A DNA stretch of 5,285 nt, taken from Pseudomonadota bacterium (GTDB lineage: Bacteria > Pseudomonadota > Alphaproteobacteria > Rhizobiales > Hyphomicrobiaceae). Location of the stretch: the NCBI GenBank assembly GCA_023428365.1, contig JAEYYQ010000385.1, positions 1 to 5,285 on the forward strand. Direction: 5' to 3'. The notes under the pieces were generated by a model that saw only the letters and a program-made list of their open reading frames with translations, did not search any database and was not told the DNA's origin. Shown here one piece after another: positions 1-5,285 of this stretch; the first letter of the stretch is position 1; each line of letters starts with the position of its first letter. A program made the position numbers and the translations under genes.

Positions 1-1346
1 AGCCCGATCAGGTCCTTCCGCCAGCTTGCGCGTGTGGCGAGCAGCACTTGCCCGCCAAGCTGATCTGCGGCTTCGAACAGCGTTACCTTGTGGCCGCGCT
101 CAGCGGAGACGCGTGCCGCTTCCAGACCGGCAGGGCCACCACCGACGATCACGACTTTACGCCCCGGTTGTTCGGACAAAGGAATAGTCTGTGGAAGGAT
201 CGGCTCGCGGCCCGTCGCGGGATTGTGCAAACAGTGTGGGCGATACTGCGACTGACAGTGAGTGGCGCCGACACATGGCCGGATACGATCTTCCTGTCCC
301 GCCTCCAGCTTGGCCACGATATTGGGATCGGCGATGTGGGCGCGGGTCATCGCCACCATGTCGAGCAATCCCTCACGGATCGCATAACGCGCGGTCGCGA
401 CGTCCGAGACGCGCGCGGCGTGGAACACGGGCAGCTTCACTTCGCCTTTGAATTCGCCAACACGCTGCAACCACGGTGCAATCGGCGAAGCCATGCCTGG
501 CATGTTGTCGACCGCAAGGCCGACCTCGGTATCCATACGGCCATAGATGGCATTGAAGAAGTCGAGCGTGCCTGACTGCTGGAAGATCCGAGCGATCTCG
601 ACGCATTCGTCGAACGACAACCCACCTTCCGTTTTGCCTTCATCAACGACATAGCGCAGGCCGATCAGGAAATTATCGCCTGCACGACGGCGCATCTCCT
701 CGAATACCATGAGTGGGAAACGACAACGGTTTTCCAGCGAGCCGCCAAATCGGTCGGCGCGCTTATTGGTGCGCGGCGACAGAAATTGTCCGATCAGATG
801 GCCGCCGGCTAGAGTTTCGATGCCGTCGAGGCCACCCTCCTTGCAGCGCAGAGCTCCGGCGCCATAAGCCTTCACCACACGATCGATATCGTGCTCGTCC
901 ATTTCCTTGGGAAAGCTGCGATGTAGCGTTTCGCGAATAGGAGACGGCGCGATCGTCGGCAGCCAGTTGGAGGCATACGGCTCGCCGCGCCGGCCGAGAT
1001 GCGTGATCTGGCACATCAGCGCCGCGCCATGCTTGTGAACACGCGCGGAGAACTGCTGCAGGTGAGGAATGACGGCGTCCACGCCGACATTGAGCTGCCG
1101 GAAGATGTTCGGTGAATCGGGGGCCACGTTCGATGATCCGCCGAACATGGTGAGGCCAATACCGCCTCGCGCTTTGCCCTCGTGATAGAGTTGATAGCGC
1201 TCGGTCGGCATGCCGCCTTCTTCCAGCCCACAGGCGTGACTGGTGCTCATGATCCGATTTTTCAGCCTGAGATGCTTGATCTGCAATGGCTGAAGCAGCG
1301 GATCTTTTGATGCGGACGCACCGGGCGCGGAATTGAGAGCGACCAT
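1..1346 (-). CDS. Old Yellow Enzyme-like NADH:flavin oxidoreductase (TMADH/FadH type), 3' end beyond window
   Basis: The frame is open from the ATG at 1344-1346 to the window edge, giving 448 residues of a family usually about 650-690 long. Residues about 16-350 form an FMN-binding TIM barrel: a start motif (PLQIKHLRLKNRI, 19-32), CQITHLGRRG (112-121), GGHLIGQFLSP (181-191) and RADRFGGSLENR (196-207). A short cysteine region follows (C358, C364, C372), then a dinucleotide-binding domain beginning with the GGGPAG loop at 402-407; the rest of this domain lies off the window. The family reduces enoyl thioesters or oxidatively demethylates amines, using FMN, a 4Fe-4S cluster and a second dinucleotide. 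The cluster site is unusual: the second cysteine of the common CxxCxxC pattern is A361 and the loop to the last cysteine is short. His183 sits where many relatives have tyrosine. The motifs recall N-methylproline demethylase-like proteins, so demethylation of an N-methyl compound is possible but unproven. The start lies 6 bases after the SDR stop, with only a weak GAG ribosome site; it fits the family N-terminus. Confidence 0.9.
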   Translation of the reverse strand, partial: MVALNSAPGASASKDPLLQPLQIKHLRLKNRIMSTSHACGLEEGGMPTERYQLYHEGKARGGIGLTMFGGSSNVAPDSPNIFRQLNVGVDAVIPHLQQFSARVHKHGAALMCQITHLGRRGEPYASNWLPTIAPSPIRETLHRSFPKEMDEHDIDRVVKAYGAGALRCKEGGLDGIETLAGGHLIGQFLSPRTNKRADRFGGSLENRCRFPLMVFEEMRRRAGDNFLIGLRYVVDEGKTEGGLSFDECVEIARIFQQSGTLDFFNAIYGRMDTEVGLAVDNMPGMASPIAPWLQRVGEFKGEVKLPVFHAARVSDVATARYAIREGLLDMVAMTRAHIADPNIVAKLEAGQEDRIRPCVGATHCQSQYRPHCLHNPATGREPILPQTIPLSEQPGRKVVIVGGGPAGLEAARVSAERGHKVTLFEAADQLGGQVLLATRASWRKDLIG

Positions 1347-1352
1347 GATTGT

Positions 1353-2180
1353 CTACTCGCTTTTGCTTGGCGTGGGCTGGCTTGCGAAATCAGATAGAAT
1401 GAACTGCGTCGTCAGGCCGGCATCGACGATGAGGGTCTGACCGGTGATCATGCGGGCGCGATCGCTCGCCAGATAGCAGACGGCATCAGCGATATCCTGA
1501 GGCTCTGCGATGCGTCCCAGAGGGTGGCGCGCAACGGCATCGTTGAGAATGTCACCCGGGGAGCGATGAGGATTTGCCGCTGCCAGGGACTTTTGCAGCA
1601 ATTCCGTACGTACATACCCCGGAGCCACGGCATTCACCCGAACCCGCGAAGGTGCAACATCGACAGCCAACGCGCGTGTAAGTGAGGAGAGCGCCGACTT
1701 GGCCACGATGTAGGCGATCCGGTTGGCTGTTGCTGTCACTGCCCAGATCGACGAGATGAAGACGATGTTGCCCTGCTGCTTGATCAAATGCGGCAAAGCG
1801 GCCTGCGCGATAAAGAATGGCCCTCGCAGGTTTATCGCGAGGCACTGATCCCAATCGTTCGGCTTTGTTTCCAATGCGGAGCCGCGAAAAGCACGCCCGG
1901 CACAGCACACCAGCATGTCGAGACGACCATAGCGGTCTGTGATCCCATCGACGGTGGCCTTGATCGCATCGACGTTCTCAATGTCGAGTTGGAATGCGTC
2001 GATCGCGAGATTTTCGGATGCGGCAACTCCGGCGCATGAGGCAACGCTCGCCGCCGTTGAACCACACGTGATGACAGTCGCGCCGTTTTGCGCCAGAAGC
2101 TTGGCGATTGCGAACCCAATACCGCGCGTTCCGCCAGCCACGAAGGCAACTTTGCCCGCAAACTCCGACGTGGAGGTCAT
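1353..2180 (-). CDS. SDR-family NAD(P)-dependent oxidoreductase
   Basis: A 275-residue classical short-chain dehydrogenase/reductase, of typical length, probably a cytoplasmic alcohol/ketone oxidoreductase. Visible motifs: cofactor loop GGTRGIG (16-22), adenine-contacting Asp66 in LDI, CCAG (92-95) in place of the usual NNAG, and a complete catalytic tetrad of Asn117, Ser144, Tyr157 and Lys161 (the last two in YIVAK). After the second strand the sequence is TCGS with no acidic residue, which leans weakly to NADP(H). The C-terminus continues about 20 residues past the usual VDAG end. An in-frame ATG at 2202-2204 would add eight residues, but I chose 2180: it makes an ATGA overlap with the upstream ATPase and has GGAGGG seven bases before it, whereas the earlier ATG has no good site. 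Placement between an importer and a flavin oxidoreductase suggests a step in breakdown of the imported compound. Substrate unknown; sequences of this style are often labelled 3-oxoacyl-ACP reductase without proof. Confidence 0.93.
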   Translation of the reverse strand: MTSTSEFAGKVAFVAGGTRGIGFAIAKLLAQNGATVITCGSTAASVASCAGVAASENLAIDAFQLDIENVDAIKATVDGITDRYGRLDMLVCCAGRAFRGSALETKPNDWDQCLAINLRGPFFIAQAALPHLIKQQGNIVFISSIWAVTATANRIAYIVAKSALSSLTRALAVDVAPSRVRVNAVAPGYVRTELLQKSLAAANPHRSPGDILNDAVARHPLGRIAEPQDIADAVCYLASDRARMITGQTLIVDAGLTTQFILSDFASQPTPSKSE

Positions 2181-3136
2181 GACAATTCCCTCCACCGATA
2201 GCATGCCACCAGATGTCCATCGCCGGCCGCTTCCAGCGGTGGATGCTCCGTCGTGCAGATATCGGCCTTATACGGACAGCGGGACGCGTATCGGCAACCT
2301 GTGTCCGAAGGCGGAGCGATGGTTTCGACCACTTGCCCGCCCAGTTCGTCATCCAAAGTGCCGAGCAACGCGCGCGTATAGGGATGTCGCGAGGCGGTGA
2401 AGACCTGCTCGGTCTCTCCGATTTCGACCAGCTTCCCGAAGTACATCACACCGACGCGGTCGCAAAGGTAACGCGCGACATGCAGATCATGAGTGATGAA
2501 GACGATCGAAAGCCCGAGGGTTTCGCGAAGATCCTTCAGCAGATTGAGGATCTGTGCGCGCACGGAAACGTCGAGTTTGGAAACTGCCTCGTCGGCAACG
2601 AGCAGGCTCGGCGACATGGTCAGTGCCCGGCCTATTGCCACACGCTGCAACTGCCCGCCCGACAGTTCATGCGGGAAGCGGTTCCTCAAACTCGGCGAAA
2701 GACCGACACGCCGAAGCGTATCGTCCACGCGCTGAGGGACTTCCGAAGATGAGCAAATCTTATGGAGCCGCAGCGGGATCGCCAGCGCCTCCGCTACCGT
2801 ATGGCGCGGATTAAACGATGCTAACGGATCCTGGAACACCATTTGCAGATCGCGCCGGAACGGCTTCAGCGCTCTCTCTCCAAGACGGGCGAGATCAGCG
2901 CCGCGAAACATGATGCGGCCTTCACTTGGCTCGTAGAGACGCAACAGCGCCTTCGCCAGAGTCGTCTTGCCGCTCCCCGATTCACCGACAAGCCCGATGA
3001 CTTCGCCGCGTGTCACATCAAGCGTTACGTCGTCGACTGCGCGGAATTTGCGTTGTCCGCCAGCCTCTGGTGTTCGCGCCGTAAAGGCGACTGAAAGGTT
3101 TTCAAGGCGCAGGAGAACTTGGTGCTGGTCCATCAT
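2177..3136 (-). CDS. ABC importer ATP-binding protein, DppF/OppF type
   Basis: A 319-residue ATPase of the peptide/opine/nickel importer family, of normal length, acting at the inner face of the membrane as partner of the ATPase encoded just upstream. Visible: Walker A GESGSGKT (51-58), Q-loop Gln102 in FQDP, signature LSGGQ (158-162), Walker B LLVADE with catalytic Glu183, D-loop SKLD (186-189, usually SALD) and switch His216 in ITHD. The HPYTRALL segment (251-258) begins the C-terminal oligopeptide-transporter domain, with four cysteines at 281, 287, 294 and 312. All catalytic residues are present, so this subunit should supply a competent ATP site. The first of two consecutive ATG codons overlaps the previous stop as ATGA; GGAG lies five bases before it, or eight before the second ATG, so either could be used. 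The substrate cannot be read from the ATPase. Confidence 0.95.
   Translation of the reverse strand: MMDQHQVLLRLENLSVAFTARTPEAGGQRKFRAVDDVTLDVTRGEVIGLVGESGSGKTTLAKALLRLYEPSEGRIMFRGADLARLGERALKPFRRDLQMVFQDPLASFNPRHTVAEALAIPLRLHKICSSSEVPQRVDDTLRRVGLSPSLRNRFPHELSGGQLQRVAIGRALTMSPSLLVADEAVSKLDVSVRAQILNLLKDLRETLGLSIVFITHDLHVARYLCDRVGVMYFGKLVEIGETEQVFTASRHPYTRALLGTLDDELGGQVVETIAPPSDTGCRYASRCPYKADICTTEHPPLEAAGDGHLVACYRWRELS
2188..2193 (-). promoter_or_regulatory. Ribosome binding site of the SDR gene
   Basis: GGAGGG lies seven bases before the ATG at 2178-2180, within the 3' end of the ATPase gene. It decides the SDR start at 2180 rather than the upstream in-frame ATG at 2202-2204. Confidence 0.75.
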
Positions 3137-4113
3137 GCGGGCTCCGCCAGATAGCAGCGCACGGTGTGCGGGCCATCGCCGAATACAGGTGGCTCCTGCT
3201 CACGGCAGCGTGGCATGGCATGTGCACAGCGCGGCGCGAAGAGGCAGCCGGGCGGCGGCGCGGCGAGATTGGGAAGATCGCCCGCGATTTCCTTCAAACG
3301 CGCCACCTTGTGTTTGAGCGCAAGGGCAGTCGCGATCAGGCCCTGCGTGTAGGGATGGCGCGGCGCGTTGAAAATCTCGCTGGTTGGACCGACTTCGACG
3401 ATCTGGCCCGCGTACATCACGGCGATGCGGTCGCACAGAGCGGCAGCGATGGCCATGTCGTGCGTAATGAAAATGATCGCAGAATTGATCCGGCTTTGCA
3501 GCTTGCGGAACAGGGCCAGGATCTGCCGCTCGACGATGTTGTCCAGGTTGGTCGTAGGCGCGTCGGCGACGATGAGATCAGGCTCCAACGACAGGACCAT
3601 CGCGATCAGAATGCGCTGCGCCATGCCGCCGCTGAGTTGGTGTGGATAGAGCTTCAGGACGCGTTCAGGCTGAGGAATGCCGACGGCTAGCAGGGATTCG
3701 CGGACAGCTTTCTGCCATCCGGTATCGTTGCCAGTGCGGCGGCGGAATATTTCTCGAAGGTGCCAGTCGATGCGCTTGGCTGGATTGAACGCACCGACGG
3801 GGTTCTGAAAAATCATAGCCAGCCGCTTACCGCGTAGCGTCTGAAACTCGTCATCAGAAAGGTCGAGCAGTTCTTTTTCGTTGAAATTCAACCTGTCGCT
3901 GCTGACCTCGGCATTCTCTGGCAGCAGCCGCAAGATCGACATTCCGGTGACGGTCTTGCCGGACCCGGATTCTCCGATGAGGCCGAGAACCTCGGCGGGC
4001 GCAACCGTGAGATCGACGCCGCGCACCACCTCGATCGATCTGCCGCGCAGCTGAAAACGCGTGCGGAGATTGTGCACTTCGAGCAATGGCTGCTTATCGT
4101 TTTGTGGACTCAT
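3133..4113 (-). CDS. ABC importer ATP-binding protein, DppD/OppD type, Walker B Glu replaced by Ala
   Basis: A 326-residue ATPase of the peptide/opine/nickel importer family and the expected partner of the ATPase encoded next. Visible: Walker A GESGSGKT (47-54), Q-loop Gln103 in FQNP, signature LSGG (160-163, followed by MAQR as in DppD-type proteins), switch His218 in ITHD, and HPYTQGLI (253-260) opening the C-terminal oligopeptide-transporter domain with cysteines at 290, 296, 303 and 320. The oddity is Walker B: residues 181-191 read IVADAPTTNLD where the family normally has DEPTTALD. The general base glutamate is Ala185 (codon GCG, plus-strand 3559-3561), and the D-loop Ala is Asn189. The residues are otherwise intact and the frame is clean, so this looks like a genuine variant rather than decay. 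It would leave one of the two ATP sites of the heterodimer weak or inactive. The start overlaps the permease stop as ATGA, with AGAGGG seven bases upstream. Confidence 0.95.
   Translation of the reverse strand: MSPQNDKQPLLEVHNLRTRFQLRGRSIEVVRGVDLTVAPAEVLGLIGESGSGKTVTGMSILRLLPENAEVSSDRLNFNEKELLDLSDDEFQTLRGKRLAMIFQNPVGAFNPAKRIDWHLREIFRRRTGNDTGWQKAVRESLLAVGIPQPERVLKLYPHQLSGGMAQRILIAMVLSLEPDLIVADAPTTNLDNIVERQILALFRKLQSRINSAIIFITHDMAIAAALCDRIAVMYAGQIVEVGPTSEIFNAPRHPYTQGLIATALALKHKVARLKEIAGDLPNLAAPPPGCLFAPRCAHAMPRCREQEPPVFGDGPHTVRCYLAEPA
3142..3145 (-). promoter_or_regulatory. Ribosome binding site of the DppF-type ATPase
   Basis: GGAG lies five bases before the first and eight bases before the second of two adjacent ATG codons (3134-3136 and 3131-3133). 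The first forms the ATGA overlap; spacing favours the second slightly, so the N-terminus may be M or MM. Confidence 0.6.
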
Positions 4114-4976
4114 TGATCAGCCCTCTGGCGCAGTCGCGGATCCATCAGGTCGCGAAGTCCATCGCCGAATAGATTGAGCCCCAGCAATGCGAATGAGATG
4201 GCAACTCCGGTCAGTGTCAGCACCCATGGACCACGCTGAAAATATTCGCGACCGTCAGCCATGATCACGCCGAGGGACGGCGTCGGTGGCTGCACACCGA
4301 CACCGAGGAAACTCAATCCAGCCTCGATGATGATCCCGAAGGCGATGCCGATCGTGGCCTGAACGATCAGCGGAGCCGCGATGTTGGGCAGAATTTCCCG
4401 CAACAGAATTCGCGGCGTCGACTGCGCCATCAACCGGGCCGCTTGCACGTACGGCTCTTCCCGCACGAGCAGCGTCATATTGCGCGCCAGCCTGGCGAAG
4501 ATCGGGAAGTAAATGAGAGCGATGGCCAGCGCCACGTTCATCGTGCCGAAGCCCAGCACAACCATCAAAAACAGCGCGAGCACAAATGCCGGAAATGCGA
4601 ACAGCAGATCAGCGAACCGCATGAAGAGGAGGTCGGTGTACCCGCCTTTGTATGCGGCAGTCATTCCGACCGCCGTGCCTATCGCAGCAGCCAGAGCCAC
4701 ACCCGTTGCGCTGACGATGAGTGAAATGCGCGCGCCATAGAGCACGCGGGTCAGCACGTCCCGACCGAAGGAGTCGGTGCCGAATGGATGCGCCCATGAG
4801 GGAGGTGTGAGAATATTCAGAAAATCCGCCTCGTTCGGCCCATAGGGCATCAGGAGTGGGCCTATCGTAACCGCGAGGAGCACAAACAGCGTGATCGATG
4901 CGCCGATCAGCGCGGTCGCATTCCCAAGGAGCGCGTGAACATGGCGCATGGCGTTGACTCCGGCGAACGCGCTCAT
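4110..4976 (-). CDS. ABC importer permease, DppC/OppC type
   Basis: A 288-residue inner-membrane permease of typical length for the DppC/OppC/NikC group. After a short cytoplasmic start there is a first membrane segment at about 22-44, a periplasmic stretch carrying the family signature HPFGTDSFGRDVLTR (63-77), then hydrophobic segments at about 84-107, 118-142, 144-161, 203-225 and 250-272, which I read as six in total. The cytoplasmic coupling loop that docks on the ATPases is at about 175-200 (YVQAARLMAQS onward, ending in ILPN); the normally conserved glycine of this EAA loop is Ala184 here. It should pair with the DppB-type permease encoded immediately upstream to form the transport channel. 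The ATG overlaps that gene's stop as ATGA and is preceded by a perfect GGAGGT four bases away. A second ATG at residue 10 has no such support. Substrate not determinable. Confidence 0.95.
   Translation of the reverse strand: MSAFAGVNAMRHVHALLGNATALIGASITLFVLLAVTIGPLLMPYGPNEADFLNILTPPSWAHPFGTDSFGRDVLTRVLYGARISLIVSATGVALAAAIGTAVGMTAAYKGGYTDLLFMRFADLLFAFPAFVLALFLMVVLGFGTMNVALAIALIYFPIFARLARNMTLLVREEPYVQAARLMAQSTPRILLREILPNIAAPLIVQATIGIAFGIIIEAGLSFLGVGVQPPTPSLGVIMADGREYFQRGPWVLTLTGVAISFALLGLNLFGDGLRDLMDPRLRQRADQ
4121..4126 (-). promoter_or_regulatory. Ribosome binding site of the DppD-type ATPase
   Basis: AGAGGG lies seven bases before the ATG at 4111-4113, inside the end of the permease gene, and fits translation restart at the ATGA overlap. 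Confidence 0.7.
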
Positions 4977-5281
4977 GGCGACCTCCGAGGATCAAGTGCC
5001 GCGCATATAAGGTCCACGATAAGATTGACCAGCATGACGATCGCCAGGAACACCACGGTCGTTGCCATTACCGTGGGATAATCGCGGGCGAATGCGGCAT
5101 CCACGGCCAACGATCCGAGGCCCTGAATGCCGAAGATGCGTTCGATCACGACGACGCCGCCAAGCAAGTAGCGGATTTGCAGACCGATCACCGTAACGTA
5201 AGGGATCAGCGCATTTCGGAAGATGAAATGGCGAAACACGAACGGCGTGCTGAAGCCGAACGAACGCGCGGCCAGAACATA
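4973..5281 (-). CDS. DppB/OppB-type ABC permease, C-terminal part only, in-frame stop at window edge
   Basis: The readable frame gives 102 residues matching the C-terminal third of a DppB/OppB-type inner-membrane permease (full length usually 305-340). It opens inside the EAA coupling loop with YVLAARSFGFS, continues through RNALIP, then shows GVVVIERIFGIQGLG, a periplasmic loop with DYP, and a final membrane segment of about 22 residues before ALDPR and the stop. This is the expected first permease of the importer, paired with the DppC-type protein that follows with an ATGA overlap. The codon just before the first tyrosine is TAA (5282-5284), where the family usually has an acidic residue. 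A GTG 14 codons further in could be proposed as a start, but the residues before it are clearly family-like, so I do not accept it as the natural start. Either the gene is interrupted by a nonsense change or frameshift, or the last bases are wrong. Confidence 0.82.
   Translation of the reverse strand, partial: YVLAARSFGFSTPFVFRHFIFRNALIPYVTVIGLQIRYLLGGVVVIERIFGIQGLGSLAVDAAFARDYPTVMATTVVFLAIVMLVNLIVDLICAALDPRRSP
4981..4986 (-). promoter_or_regulatory. Ribosome binding site of the DppC-type permease
   Basis: The minus strand reads GGAGGT-CGCC-ATG, a full consensus Shine-Dalgarno core four bases before the ATG at 4974-4976. It lies within the last codons of the preceding permease gene and decides the start over the later in-frame ATG at residue 10. 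Confidence 0.8.
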
Positions 5282-5284
5282 TTA
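5282..5284 (-). other. In-frame TAA stop inside the DppB-type permease frame
   Basis: Reading the minus strand, the window opens with G TAA TAT GTT CTG. The frame that encodes the permease from TAT onward has TAA directly before it. Relatives usually carry Glu or Asp at this place, and GAA to TAA is one base change. It lies one base from the window edge, so upstream sequence is needed to tell a true lesion from an error. Confidence 0.6.
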
Positions 5285-5285
5285 C

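Noticed and set aside
48..575. Plus-strand open frame of 175 codons near the left end
   Set aside because: It lies opposite the flavin oxidoreductase frame, which is uninterrupted and carries clear FMN and dinucleotide-binding motifs; the plus-strand product looks like codon-complement noise.
1347..1352. Promoter or terminator between the SDR and the flavin oxidoreductase
   Set aside because: The gap is only six bases and no hairpin or promoter-like sequence is visible around it; read-through is the simpler view.
2181..2204. Longer SDR start at the ATG 2202-2204
   Set aside because: It has no good ribosome site, whereas the ATG at 2178-2180 has GGAGGG at seven bases and the ATGA overlap used throughout the operon.
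1939..2400. Plus-strand open frame of 153 codons across the SDR/ATPase junction
   Set aside because: It spans two well-supported minus-strand genes and their ATGA overlap, and shows no domain of its own.
2213..2752. Plus-strand open frame of 179 codons opposite the DppF-type ATPase
   Set aside because: It is a shadow of the GC-rich gene on the minus strand: no recognisable protein features and an arginine-rich, low-hydrophobicity translation, while the minus-strand frame has every ABC motif.
3166..3690. Plus-strand open frame of 174 codons opposite the DppD-type ATPase
   Set aside because: Antisense shadow of a strongly supported gene; no family motifs in its translation.
4973..5239. Complete 88-residue small membrane protein starting at the GTG 5237-5239
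   Set aside because: The residues before the GTG continue the DppB-type permease coupling loop exactly, so this is the tail of a larger gene rather than a separate small gene.
1..5285. CRISPR array, tRNA, riboswitch, insertion sequence or phage attachment site
   Set aside because: I saw no direct-repeat arrays, structured RNA hallmarks, terminal inverted repeats or recombinase genes; coding sequence fills the window.

Overview
The window is one tightly packed, single-direction operon fragment. Every gene I can support lies on the minus strand, so the operon reads from the right end (5285) to the left end (1). The order of transcription is: the C-terminal end of a DppB/OppB-type permease, a DppC/OppC-type permease, a DppD/OppD-type ATPase, a DppF/OppF-type ATPase, a short-chain dehydrogenase/reductase (SDR), and the N-terminal two thirds of an Old Yellow Enzyme-like flavin oxidoreductase of the trimethylamine dehydrogenase / 2,4-dienoyl-CoA reductase architecture. 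High G+C, strong GC-rich third positions, good Shine-Dalgarno sites and the protein style suggest a proteobacterium, most likely an alphaproteobacterium of the Bradyrhizobium/Rhodopseudomonas kind. That is an inference from style, not from a search.

Layout. 4973-5285: end of permease 1, with an in-frame TAA codon in the last five bases of the window. 4110-4976: permease 2. 3133-4113: ATPase 1, whose Walker B catalytic glutamate is alanine. 2177-3136: ATPase 2, with a canonical catalytic site. 1353-2180: SDR. 1-1346: flavin oxidoreductase, cut by the window edge inside its dinucleotide-binding domain. Four successive gene junctions are 4-base ATGA stop/start overlaps, each with a Shine-Dalgarno site inside the upstream gene; the last junction is a 6-base gap. 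Essentially no non-coding DNA is present. I saw no promoter, terminator, RNA gene, mobile element or repeat array.

How the genes fit together. The two permeases and two ATPases form the membrane part of a peptide/opine/nickel-family (PepT) ABC importer; no substrate-binding protein is in the window and it probably lies upstream. Two oxidoreductases follow in the same transcript, so the simplest reading is uptake of an organic compound followed by its oxidation or reduction. The flavoenzyme resembles, from memory of its motifs, the subgroup that includes N-methylproline (stachydrine-pathway) demethylases, which hints at an N-methylated or betaine-like substrate; this is a hypothesis.

I did not find a clearly new kind of system. 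The points most worth a second look are the missing Walker B glutamate in ATPase 1, the altered iron-sulfur cysteine pattern and active-site motif of the flavoenzyme, and the in-frame stop in the first permease.
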